A stretch of 64,000 nt of DNA from Arthrobacter zhaoxinii (GTDB taxonomy: Bacteria; Actinomycetota; Actinomycetes; Actinomycetales; Micrococcaceae): assembly GCF_025244925.1 (NCBI RefSeq), contig NZ_CP104275.1, positions 2,790,001 to 2,854,000 of the forward strand, read 5' to 3'. Below, one piece after another: positions 50,450 through 58,892 of the stretch. The translations under genes and the position numbers were made by a program. Numbering within the stretch: position 1 is the first letter of the stretch; each line of letters starts with the position of its first letter. The notes under the pieces are model-generated. The model saw only the letters and a program-made list of their open reading frames with translations, was not told the origin of the DNA and searched no databases.

Positions 50450-51799
50450 ATGACCACCCTGCGTTCTGTGACCGTGCCCGTCGGTGAGCTTTCCGCCACC
50501 ATTGGTCTTCTGGAGTTCCTGGTACTTGACGAGCAGCTGTGCTGGATCCGGCGCCAGGAGGGACTCATAGGGTTCGGCGAAGCCGCCCGCTTCACCTCCA
50601 GCGGCCCTGACCGGTTTGCCCGGGCGCAGGATTGGTGGCGGTCCCTCCTGGCGCAGGCCGAGGTCGACGACCCTCTGGCAGCCCCCGGCACCGGCATCGT
50701 GGCCTTCGGATCCTTTGCCTTCTCCAAGCGCTCCCCCTTCGAATCCCGCCTGGTGGTTCCGGAAATCGTCGTGGGCCTGCGGAACGGTGCCGGCTGGGTG
50801 ACGTACACGACGACGGATCCCGAGGTGAAACTCGACGCCGAGACGGCAAAGGCTGCACTTGCCCGCTATCTGGAGGATCTGCCGCACTACCGTGAAAGCG
50901 ACCCGGCGGACCAGGTCCTGCCCGGCATGCTGAGCGAGGCGGAATGGAAGAACGCCGTGGCACGCTCGGTGGCGCACGTCGCCGCCGGCGACCTCAGCAA
51001 GATTGTCCTGGCCCGCGATATTGCTGTGAAGCTGGCCAGCCCCCTGGTGGCTTCGCAGGTGCTCCGCGAACTGGCCGTGCGTTACCGGGACTGCTGGACC
51101 TACTCTGTGGACGGATTGATCGGCTCCACGCCGGAGATGCTGATCCGGGTGCAGGACGGCACGGCGCAGGCACGTGTGCTGGCCGGCACCCTGGACCGCG
51201 CCACCGCCCCCGTCGATGATCCCGACTATGCCCAGCGGGTTCTTGCCGGCTCCGCCAAGCAGCAGCACGAGCACCAGATCGCGATCGACTCCCTCACCCG
51301 GTCCCTGGAACCCTTCACCTCCTCGATGACCTCCCACACCGAACCGTTTGTCCTCGAACTGCCCAACGTCTGGCACCTGGCCTCCGACGTCACGGCCGAA
51401 CTCGCTCCGGATCACAACGGAACGGTCCCCACGCCGCTGACTCTGGTCGAGGCGCTGCACCCCACTGCCGCCGTCTGCGGGTTCCCCACCAGCGTGGCCG
51501 GCGAACTGATTAGTGAGCTTGAACACATGGACCGCGGTCCGTACGCGGGACCTGTGGGCTGGATGGATGCCGCCGGAAACGGTGAATGGGGCATCGCCCT
51601 GCGCGGCGCCGTGATCGAAAGCCCCACCGACGTCCGGCTTTATGCAGGCTGCGGCATCGTTGCCGGCTCCAATCCTGCGGCGGAACTAGAGGAAACCTGG
51701 AGCAAGTTCCGGCCAATGCTCGAGGCCCTCGGTCTGGACCGGCCGGGTGCCGTTCCGCTGCGCAGCCCCGATTTCGCATCCTCGCCTGCGGGTTCCTGA
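50450..51799 (+). CDS. menF: isochorismate synthase
   Basis: A 449-residue chorismate-binding enzyme that isomerises chorismate to isochorismate. SKIVLARDIAVKL, VLAGTLDRA and KQQHEHQIAIDSL, NVWHLASDVTAEL, ALHPTAAVCGFPT and YAGPVGWMDAAGNGEW are all family motifs. The ATG at 50450 is preferred because GGA lies about 8 nt upstream and the N-terminal match begins there; a longer frame starts upstream. TACTGT lies 9 nt before the ATG. It is divergent from menG and feeds the menaquinone pathway. Confidence 0.94.
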   Translation: MTTLRSVTVPVGELSATIGLLEFLVLDEQLCWIRRQEGLIGFGEAARFTSSGPDRFARAQDWWRSLLAQAEVDDPLAAPGTGIVAFGSFAFSKRSPFESRLVVPEIVVGLRNGAGWVTYTTTDPEVKLDAETAKAALARYLEDLPHYRESDPADQVLPGMLSEAEWKNAVARSVAHVAAGDLSKIVLARDIAVKLASPLVASQVLRELAVRYRDCWTYSVDGLIGSTPEMLIRVQDGTAQARVLAGTLDRATAPVDDPDYAQRVLAGSAKQQHEHQIAIDSLTRSLEPFTSSMTSHTEPFVLELPNVWHLASDVTAELAPDHNGTVPTPLTLVEALHPTAAVCGFPTSVAGELISELEHMDRGPYAGPVGWMDAAGNGEWGIALRGAVIESPTDVRLYAGCGIVAGSNPAAELEETWSKFRPMLEALGLDRPGAVPLRSPDFASSPAGS

Positions 51800-51994
51800 C
51801 CCGTACCGGCACTGCTCCGGACACCCCGCGAGACCGACTGCATAGCCACATGGTTTCTTGCATAAAATTACAGTGAGTAGAATAGAAACTCGGAAGTCGT
51901 CTCCGGGCGCTTCCGCGCGACGCCGCTTTGGAGACGGTTCGGTTTCCGCCTGCGGCCCAATCCATTCCTGCCACAAAAAGGTCCTGAAATCGTT

Positions 51995-52774
51995 ATGCCG
52001 CACAAAGCCCGCACCACCGTTGCCGCCCTGCTTGCCATCTCGGCACTGTCCCTGACCGCTTGCGGCGGTGGAAGCGACAGTGATGAATCCGGCCTCTCCA
52101 TGGTCAACGAGGGCACCCTTACGGTCTGCTCCAACGTTCCTTTCAAGCCGTTTGAATACGTGGTGGACGGTGAGTTCACCGGTTTCGACATCGAACTCAC
52201 CCGCGAAATCGCCAAGGGCATGGGCCTGGAGCATGAGGTGCAGAACGTTGGATTCGACGGCCTGCAGAGCGGAACCGTACTGGCTGCCCGCCAGTGCGAC
52301 GTGATTGCCGCAGCCATGTCCATCACCGACGCCCGTGCCGAGAAGCTGGCATTTTCGGACCCGTACTATGACTCGCCGCAGACCCTCCTGGTTCCCGCCG
52401 ATTCCTCAGTCGCCTCCCTGGCAGATCTGGCGGGCAAGAAGGTAGGGGTCCAGCAGGGCACCACCGGCGAGAGCTATGCACGGGAAAATGCCGCCGATGC
52501 AGAGATCATGTCCTTCCAGACCGATGCAGAGCTGTTCCAGGGACTGCAGGCCGGAAACATTGATGCGGTTCTGCAGGATCACGCGGTGAACCAGGACCAC
52601 ACCGAGGACGGCAAGTTTAGGATTTCGGCCAGTTTCGAAACGGGTGAGTCCTACGGCTTTGCCATGAAGAAGGACGGCAGTGAGGAACTCGTTGCCGAGG
52701 TGAATAAACAGCTTGCTGATCTGCGGGAGAATGGGAAGTACCAGGAGCTCCATGACCGGTTCTTCACGAAGTAG
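51995..52774 (+). CDS. polar amino-acid ABC transporter binding lipoprotein, copy 1
   Basis: A 259-residue periplasmic-binding-type lipoprotein. The lipobox LTACGGG (lipidated Cys near residue 23) follows a signal sequence. The mature part is a type-3 solute-binding fold with FTGFDIELTREIAKGMGLEHEV and PYYDSPQTLLVPADSS, typical for polar amino acids such as glutamine or cystine. Its sequence is close to the next gene, including similar leaders, so the two arose by duplication. AT-rich sequence with TAGAAT at 51878-51883 upstream is the likely promoter region. Confidence 0.93.
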   Translation: MPHKARTTVAALLAISALSLTACGGGSDSDESGLSMVNEGTLTVCSNVPFKPFEYVVDGEFTGFDIELTREIAKGMGLEHEVQNVGFDGLQSGTVLAARQCDVIAAAMSITDARAEKLAFSDPYYDSPQTLLVPADSSVASLADLAGKKVGVQQGTTGESYARENAADAEIMSFQTDAELFQGLQAGNIDAVLQDHAVNQDHTEDGKFRISASFETGESYGFAMKKDGSEELVAEVNKQLADLRENGKYQELHDRFFTK

Positions 52775-52937
52775 CCACGCCGCAGACCGGGTGCCGGGAG
52801 CGGCACGGGGCTTCTGTCCTGTTGCCGGCAGTGGCGGACACGTTACCGAAATATGGACTACGTACGCTCTAGACTGCATCCCAATACCCAGCTACGGGTG
52901 AGACTGCTCACTCCGTCCGACGTAAGGTTGTAAACCA

Positions 52938-53726
52938 ATGCCGTACAAAGCCCGCACCGCCGCCTTCACCTTTTTGGCCATCGGCGCCCTTTCGCTGACC
53001 GCCTGCGGTGGTGACGACGCCGGAGCCTCCGACGGCGCTGCCAACGGATTCAATCTGGTCTCCGAGGGCACGCTGACGGTCTGCTCGGACATCCCGTACG
53101 TACCGTTCGAGTATGAAGAGAACGGCGAGTACACCGGGTTCGACATGGAACTGGTCAAGGAGATCGCGGCGGGTCTCGACCTTGAACTGGCAGTCCAGGA
53201 CGCCGGGTTCGAGGGAATTGCCAGCGGCACCGTGCTCGCGGCCGGACAGTGCGACCTTGAAGCCAGCGCCATCACCATCACCCCGGAACGTGAAGAGGCC
53301 ATGGGCTTCGCCGATCCGTACTACGACTCGCTGCAGTCGCTGCTGGTCCCTGCCGGCTCGGACATCAAGAGCATTGATGACCTGGAGGGCAAGAAGCTCG
53401 GCGTCCAGGGAAACACCACCGGTGAGTCGTACGCCCGGGAGAATGCTCCCGGCGCGGAAATCGTGGCTTTCCCGAGCGACGGCGAACTGTTCCCGGCTAT
53501 CCAGTCCGGTAACGTCGATGCTGTGCTCCAGGACCTGCCGGTGAACATTGGACACACGGAGGATGGAGACTTCACCATCGCCGAAGAGTATGAGACCGAT
53601 GAGTCCTACGGCTTCGCCATGGACAAGGACAACACCGAGCTCATCTCCGCCGTTAACGAGCAGCTCACTGAGCTGCGGGACAACGGCAAATACCAGGAGA
53701 TTTACGACAAGTACTTCACCGAATAA
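52938..53726 (+). CDS. polar amino-acid ABC transporter binding lipoprotein, copy 2
   Basis: A 262-residue paralogue of the preceding lipoprotein, with lipobox LTACGGD and nearly the same layout: EYTGFDMELVKEIAAGLDLEL, PYYDSLQSLLVPAGSD, TTGESYAREN and the C-terminal LRDNGKYQEIYDKYF. The ligand-contact region differs (QCDLEASAITITPEREEAMGF against QCDVIAAAMSITDARAEKLAF), so substrate range may differ. It lies 163 nt after copy 1 and 72 nt before the permease gene, and probably docks on the same permease. Confidence 0.93.
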   Translation: MPYKARTAAFTFLAIGALSLTACGGDDAGASDGAANGFNLVSEGTLTVCSDIPYVPFEYEENGEYTGFDMELVKEIAAGLDLELAVQDAGFEGIASGTVLAAGQCDLEASAITITPEREEAMGFADPYYDSLQSLLVPAGSDIKSIDDLEGKKLGVQGNTTGESYARENAPGAEIVAFPSDGELFPAIQSGNVDAVLQDLPVNIGHTEDGDFTIAEEYETDESYGFAMDKDNTELISAVNEQLTELRDNGKYQEIYDKYFTE

Positions 53727-53798
53727 CGCCTAGACCACTGAGTCGTCCCGGGCCGGGTGCCCGGGACGGCCCCTTTTCTTCCCCGGAAGGCCCCCATT

Positions 53799-54584
53799 TT
53801 GAAACCCTCCACCCGTAGACGCCTGTTCCGGGGCGTCCTGTACGCCGTTTTCGTCATCGCACTGGTAGCCGTAGTGCTGGCTGCGGATTGGGAAGCCATC
53901 CGCGAGAACTTCTTCGACGCCGAGGTGGCCCGTGAGGCCTTCCCCACCATCATCACGGTGGCGGTCAAGAACACGATTATCTACACCGTCATCGCTTTCG
54001 CCGGCGGGCTCCTCCTGGGCCTGCTGCTGGCGCTGATGAAGCTTTCCCCCGTTGCGCCGTACCGCTGGGCCGCCACGGCCTACATCGAACTCTTCCGCGG
54101 ACTCCCTGCACTGCTGGTGATCTTCGGATTCGCCTTCGCAGTTCCGATTGCCTTTGACTGGCGTCCGCCGGGAGGCAGCGCAGGCGCAGGGCTCCTGGCC
54201 CTGATCATTGTCTCCGGCGCTTACATCGCCGAGACCATCCGCGCCGGGATCCAGGCAGTCCCCTCCGGCCAGGCCGAGGCTGCCCGCTCGCTGGGCATGG
54301 GTCCGGCCTGGACCATGATCTCCGTGACCCTGCCCCAGGCTTTCCGGATCATCACGCCGCCGCTGACCAACGAACTGGTCATCCTGATCAAGGACACCTC
54401 GCTGCTCTTCATTGCCGGCATGGCCCTGCAGGACCGCGAGCTGACCACCTTTGCACGCGACTCCGTATCGCAGACCGCGAACGCCACACCGCTGGTTCTC
54501 GCTGCCCTGATGTACCTGATCATTACGCTGCCGCTGACCCAGCTGGTGGCAAAGCTTGAACGACACAACCAGAGAGGCAGGTAG
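53799..54584 (+). CDS. polar amino-acid ABC transporter permease
   Basis: A 261-residue membrane protein with about five helices. The HisM/GlnP signature is in [29 protein letters not shown], followed by [25 protein letters not shown], the contact loop for the ATPase. Only one permease gene is present, so the channel is probably a homodimer. A TTG at 53799 is 8 nt after GGAAGG and is chosen over an upstream GTG at 53757. It is followed by the ATPase gene after 5 nt. Confidence 0.93.
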   Translation: MKPSTRRRLFRGVLYAVFVIALVAVVLAADWEAIRENFFDAEVAREAFPTIITVAVKNTIIYTVIAFAGGLLLGLLLALMKLSPVAPYRWAATAYIELFRGLPALLVIFGFAFAVPIAFDWRPPGGSAGAGLLALIIVSGAYIAETIRAGIQAVPSGQAEAARSLGMGPAWTMISVTLPQAFRIITPPLTNELVILIKDTSLLFIAGMALQDRELTTFARDSVSQTANATPLVLAALMYLIITLPLTQLVAKLERHNQRGR

Positions 54585-54589
54585 CAGCC

Positions 54590-55339
54590 ATGAGCGTTCC
54601 CAACACCAACGCCCCTGCCATCGAGGTCCGCAACCTTCACAAGTCCTTCGGAAGCAACGAGGTCCTGAAAGGCATCGACTTCCATGTAGACCAGGGCGAA
54701 GTGGTCTGCGTGATCGGTCCGTCCGGTTCCGGCAAGTCCACCCTGCTGCGCTGCGTCAACCGCCTGGAGGAGCCCACCAGCGGCACCGTTCTGGTGGAGG
54801 GTGTGGATATTACCCACCCCGACACGGACCTGGACAAGGTACGCACCCGCATCGGCATGGTCTTCCAGCAGTTCAACCTCTTCCCGCACCTGAACGTGCT
54901 GCGCAACCTGACCCTGGCGCAGCGCCGGGCGAAGAAGCGCGGCCAGGAGGAAGCCTCCAAGATAGCCCTGAAGAACCTCGCCAAGGTGGGTCTGGAAGAC
55001 CGCGCCACGGCATTCCCCGCCCAGCTCTCCGGCGGCCAGCAGCAGCGTGTGGCCATTGCCCGTGCACTGTCCATGGATCCGGACATGATGCTGTTCGACG
55101 AGCCCACCAGCGCGCTCGACCCGGAACTCGTAGGCGACGTGCTCGCCGTCATGCGCCAGCTTGCCGAGGAAGGCATGACCATGATGGTGGTGACGCACGA
55201 GATGGGCTTCGCCCGTGAAGTAGGCGACCGCGTGGTCTTCATGGACGGCGGCGTCGTTGTGGAACAGGGACGTCCCGAGGACGTCCTGGGCAACCCGCAG
55301 CACGAACGCACCCGGGCGTTCCTCTCCAAGGTTCTCTAG
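54590..55339 (+). CDS. polar amino-acid ABC transporter ATPase
   Basis: A 249-residue ABC ATPase with Walker [10 protein letters not shown] (43-51), Q-loop [10 protein letters not shown], signature [16 protein letters not shown], Walker [13 protein letters not shown] and switch His in VVTHEMGFA. It is of the GlnQ/HisP type that energises polar amino-acid uptake. GAGAGGCAGGTAGCAGCC precedes the ATG. Last gene of the four-gene unit; a strong terminator follows. Confidence 0.95.
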   Translation: MSVPNTNAPAIEVRNLHKSFGSNEVLKGIDFHVDQGEVVCVIGPSGSGKSTLLRCVNRLEEPTSGTVLVEGVDITHPDTDLDKVRTRIGMVFQQFNLFPHLNVLRNLTLAQRRAKKRGQEEASKIALKNLAKVGLEDRATAFPAQLSGGQQQRVAIARALSMDPDMMLFDEPTSALDPELVGDVLAVMRQLAEEGMTMMVVTHEMGFAREVGDRVVFMDGGVVVEQGRPEDVLGNPQHERTRAFLSKVL

Positions 55340-55401
55340 AAGGTTCCTGCCGCCGCCGGTTCATCCAGCCCGGCGGCCGGAAGCTAAGCAACACACCCGC
55401 C

Positions 55402-55436
55402 AGCGCGGCCTGCATCTCTAAGGTGCAGGCCGCGCT
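55402..55436 (+). terminator. terminator of the amino-acid ABC operon
   Basis: Perfect 13-bp arms AGCGCGGCCTGCA / TGCAGGCCGCGCT with a 9-nt loop, followed by GTGTTTC, lie 63 nt after the ATPase stop. Confidence 0.9.
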
Positions 55437-55466
55437 GTGTTTCCCGGGCTTGGGAAGCCGCTCCAC

Positions 55467-55663
55467 TCAGCCCAGAGCGAGTCCGTGTTCTTCCATCGCC
55501 TGCACTATGAGCCGCAGCGTCTTCGGACCCATGCCGTGCAGGGAGGCGAGTTCCGCCTGCGGGACGCCGGTCAGTTTGCGCAGTGAGTCATATAGCCTGC
55601 CCCGGCCAGGGCACGGGCAGCCGGCACCCCAATCTTCGGTAAGGCATCGAGCGGGGTAACCAT
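55467..55663 (-). pseudogene. frameshifted small helix-hairpin-helix protein
   Basis: On the minus strand, from ATG at 55663, the frame reads MVTPLDALPKIGVPAARALAGAGY, then meets a stop. After removing two bases in a TATAT run near 55590-55594 the frame continues DSLRKLTGVPQAELASLHGMG and then PKTLRLIVQAMEEHGLALG to the TGA at 55467. The joined 65-residue product is a helix-hairpin-helix DNA-binding-like protein of a kind common in actinobacteria (pattern LPKIGxPAxRAL and LHGMGPK). The total length, 197 nt, is not a multiple of three. A sequencing error cannot be excluded. No SD precedes the ATG. Confidence 0.75.
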
Positions 55664-55708
55664 GCAGCGACGCTACGCTTCGCCGGGGCGGGCGTACAGG
55701 CCGCCCGG

Positions 55709-57475
55709 TTAGCTCCGCACCGCTGCACTCACTGCCGCCTGCACCTGCTGATGCAGACCACGCAGCGTTTCCCGTGCCGTGCGTACTTCCAGCACCGACC
55801 GTCCACGAACCGGCTCCGCAAGTGCCGCAACAAGTTCATCGGCAGAGCGGACCATCTGGTGCCGGACACCGTAGCCGCGGCACAACGCGGCCAGGTCGGC
55901 GCGGTGCGGTGTCCCGAAGAAGCGTTCCACCAGGGCTGTGTACCGGGGGTCCTCCCCCAGTGCACCGTGTTCAAGGACTGAGAAGATGCCGCCGCCGGCG
56001 TCGTTCAACACGATCATCTGCAGGTCCGGCTCGTCCTCCCCATTGCCCAGGAGCAGCGCTCCGGCGTCGTGCAGGAACGTGAGGTCCCCCAGCAGCAGCC
56101 GGGTGGGAATACCGTTGGCGAGCGCAATGCCCGTGGCAGTGGAGATGGTCCCGTCGATCCCGGCGAGGCCACGGTTGGCGTATACGTCCAGCGGATGCCA
56201 GCCCGGAGAGGCAACCAGGTCCATGTCCCGGATGACGTTGGAGGAACCGAGCACCAGGTTGGCGTCTGCGGCATCCCACACCAGGTCGGCGACCTGGAGC
56301 CCGGTCAATTCGGTCTGCTGTTCCAGCAGGTTGTTCAGCGTGTTCATGGCTGCTTCCGAGGCCGTCCGCCACTGCTCCAGCCAGCCGGGCGCACCGGTTC
56401 CCGCGAACGCGAAGAGCCCGGGAATGTCGCTGATGATGGTTTCCGGACGCCGTCCCTCGGTAAACCAGTTCACCGGCCGGGGCAGGTACAGGGCCTTCTC
56501 GACGTCGGTGCGGGCCAGCAGCGCCGCCACCGGACGGGAGAGCGTGGGGCGGCCGAACACCACGACTCGTTCAATCATCGGGCCGAGTTCCGGCAGCAGC
56601 AGGCGGTAGGCACCCACGGCGTTGGGACCGATGCGGGCATTGGAGGACGGTTCCGCCAGCAGCGGCAGCCCGGCACGCAGGGCAAAGAGCGCAGCGAGCT
56701 CCCCGGCGCCGTCGCCCGCCACCACCACGGTGCGGTGGGTGCCGGGAATCGGCGGATCGGCGGCAGGGATCCGGTCCTCCGCCGGAACCGGAGCGGAGAA
56801 GGGCAAAGGCTCCGGAACGGAGCCGGATTCGAGGAACAAGGGGTCGGTCTCGCCGGGGGTCAGCGGATCCCGGAACTGGAGGTTCACATGCACCGGCCCC
56901 ACGGGAATCCCGTTGCCGAGGCGGGCCAGGGCGGCGGAAATGGCTTCGGCAGGATCGGTGCCGGCCTCCACATCCGCAGCCGTCACCGGGAAGTGGGCAA
57001 AGAGGCCCGGCTGCACCGTGGTCTGGTTGGCACCGGTGCCGTGCAGCTCCGCCGGCCTGTCCGCGGAGAGGACCACCAGCGGAACACCGGCATGGTGGGC
57101 TTCCATCACGGCAGGCATCAGTTCACCCACGGCAGTGCCCGACGTCGTCACGACGGCTGCGGGACGACGCCCGCCGCGGGCCAGGCCGAGGGCAGTAAAG
57201 CCGGCAACCCGTTCATCAATCCGTACGTGCACCCGCATCCGCTCCTGCAGTTCCGCTTCCGCCAGCGCGTAGGCCAGCGGTGCGCTGCGCGATCCCGGGG
57301 CCAGGACGACGTCGCGCACTCCTGCGGAAGCCAGGGCGGCGACGGCGGAGCGGGCTGCCTGGAGGGAGCTCAATCCGGTCCGTGCCGCATCCGCCAGGTC
57401 AGAGGTGCCGGTCGCAGAGGAGGCAGACGGCCCGGCTGCCGAGGACGGGTTGGGAGACTTCGGGGTTCCGTTCAC
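55709..57475 (-). CDS. menD: SEPHCHC synthase (MenD)
   Basis: A 588-residue thiamine-diphosphate enzyme that joins isochorismate and 2-oxoglutarate. VLAPGSRSAPLAYALAEAE and VRIDERVAGFTALGLARGG at the N-terminal domain, TTSGTAVGELMPAVMEAHH, and the ThDP-binding LLGDLTFLHDAGALLLGN with VLNDAGGGIFSVLEH are all standard. The first 30 residues are a low-complexity Ser/Ala/Thr extension. GTG start with AGGATGGAAGA upstream. It is near menF, menG and menC but on the minus strand with other genes between. Confidence 0.95.
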   Translation of the reverse strand: MNGTPKSPNPSSAAGPSASSATGTSDLADAARTGLSSLQAARSAVAALASAGVRDVVLAPGSRSAPLAYALAEAELQERMRVHVRIDERVAGFTALGLARGGRRPAAVVTTSGTAVGELMPAVMEAHHAGVPLVVLSADRPAELHGTGANQTTVQPGLFAHFPVTAADVEAGTDPAEAISAALARLGNGIPVGPVHVNLQFRDPLTPGETDPLFLESGSVPEPLPFSAPVPAEDRIPAADPPIPGTHRTVVVAGDGAGELAALFALRAGLPLLAEPSSNARIGPNAVGAYRLLLPELGPMIERVVVFGRPTLSRPVAALLARTDVEKALYLPRPVNWFTEGRRPETIISDIPGLFAFAGTGAPGWLEQWRTASEAAMNTLNNLLEQQTELTGLQVADLVWDAADANLVLGSSNVIRDMDLVASPGWHPLDVYANRGLAGIDGTISTATGIALANGIPTRLLLGDLTFLHDAGALLLGNGEDEPDLQMIVLNDAGGGIFSVLEHGALGEDPRYTALVERFFGTPHRADLAALCRGYGVRHQMVRSADELVAALAEPVRGRSVLEVRTARETLRGLHQQVQAAVSAAVRS

Positions 57476-57697
57476 TCTTCCATCCTAGGGTTCGTCCGGA
57501 CCGTAGCGCCCGCATTGCAGGGGTCACCGGTGCGTGCTTCCGCTCCGTGCTGCATCCCCAGCCGAATCCCTTCTTTCTGAACGGGGCATCATGCTTTGCC
57601 GGGAAGGTCTAACCGTACGTTCATGCCGTCCCTACACTGATGGAACCAGCACCTTGAGACTCGCATGGCGCATGCCGCCGCGACCGGAAGGTCCGCT

Positions 57698-58786
57698 ATG
57701 ACGCAGACCCACAAAATCGCAACCATTGCCGGAGACGGGATCGGACAGGAAGTGGTGCCTGAAGGAATGCGGGCGTTGGCTGCCGCAGCTGAGGCCTTTG
57801 ACTTCACCTTGAAGAGCACCGACTTCGACTTTGCCAACGGTGACTATTACCTCAAGCACGGCAGGATGCTGCCGGACAACTGGGTTGAGCAGCTTGAGGG
57901 TTTCGACGCCATCTTCTTCGGTGCTGTCGGCTCCCCTGAGACAGTTCCGGACCATATATCCCTGTGGGGAAGCCTCCTCCAGTTTCGCCGCCATTTCGAC
58001 CAGTACGTCAACCTCCGGCCGGTGAAGCTGCTGGCCGGAGTCCGGAGTCCGTTGGCGGACCGCCGGCCCGGGGACATCGACTTTTACGTTGTCCGCGAGA
58101 ACACCGAGGGCGAGTATTCCAGCATTGGCGGGCGGATATTCGAGGGCACCGACAGGGAAACGGTGATCCAGGAAACGGTGATGACCCGGACCGGTGTAGA
58201 CCGCATCCTCAAGTACGCGTTCGACCTCGCCGGCAGCCGTCCCGAAAAGCACCTGACCTCCGCCACCAAAAGCAACGGGATTTCGGTGACCATGCCGTAC
58301 TGGGACGAGCGTGTAGCTCAAATGTCCGGCAATTACGCAGAGGTGAGGGTCGACAGCTACCACATCGACATCCTGACGGCGCACTTCGTGCTGCATCCCG
58401 AAAGGTTTGACGTAGTCGTGGCCAGCAACCTCTTCGGCGACATCCTCTCGGACCTGGGCCCGGCATGCACGGGCACCATCGGCATCGCGCCCAGCGGCAA
58501 CATAAACCCCGAACGCCGCTTCCCGAGCCTTTTCGAACCCGTTCACGGATCTGCTCCGGACATTGCCGGCCAGGGTATCGCGAACCCCATCGGCCAGATC
58601 TGGAGTGCGTCCATGATGCTGCAGCACCTGGGTGAGCCTGCAGCAGCAGCCGCCGTGGTCCAGGCTTTCGAGAACGTGCTGGCCCGGGGAGATGTCTCCC
58701 TCACTCCCGATCTGGGCGGCAACGGAACCACCGAGCAACTGGGAAAAGCCATCGCCGATGAAATCAGTGCCGTAGCCGCCGGATGA
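57698..58786 (+). CDS. tartrate / D-malate dehydrogenase (isopropylmalate dehydrogenase family)
   Basis: A 362-residue NAD-dependent decarboxylating dehydrogenase. IATIAGDGIGQEVVPEGM at the start, FFGAVGSPETVPDHISLWG, VVRENTEGEYSSIGG and ASNLFGDILSDLGPACTGTIG (metal-binding aspartates) identify the family. The DHISLWG segment is typical of tartrate dehydrogenase / D-malate dehydrogenase (TtuC/DmlA) rather than LeuB. GGAAGG precedes the ATG by 6 nt; an in-frame ATG upstream is less likely. The downstream DASS transporter gene supports a role in taking up and oxidising D-malate or tartrate. Confidence 0.9.
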   Translation: MTQTHKIATIAGDGIGQEVVPEGMRALAAAAEAFDFTLKSTDFDFANGDYYLKHGRMLPDNWVEQLEGFDAIFFGAVGSPETVPDHISLWGSLLQFRRHFDQYVNLRPVKLLAGVRSPLADRRPGDIDFYVVRENTEGEYSSIGGRIFEGTDRETVIQETVMTRTGVDRILKYAFDLAGSRPEKHLTSATKSNGISVTMPYWDERVAQMSGNYAEVRVDSYHIDILTAHFVLHPERFDVVVASNLFGDILSDLGPACTGTIGIAPSGNINPERRFPSLFEPVHGSAPDIAGQGIANPIGQIWSASMMLQHLGEPAAAAAVVQAFENVLARGDVSLTPDLGGNGTTEQLGKAIADEISAVAAG

Positions 58787-58892
58787 CCCGCAGGGGTTAT
58801 CCGGCGGTTGTGCCGTTTCAGTTCCACGGCGGCACACCACGGGCCGCGGCCCGTCGAACCGAAAAATTGCACCCGATGTCCGGAGGACGAAG

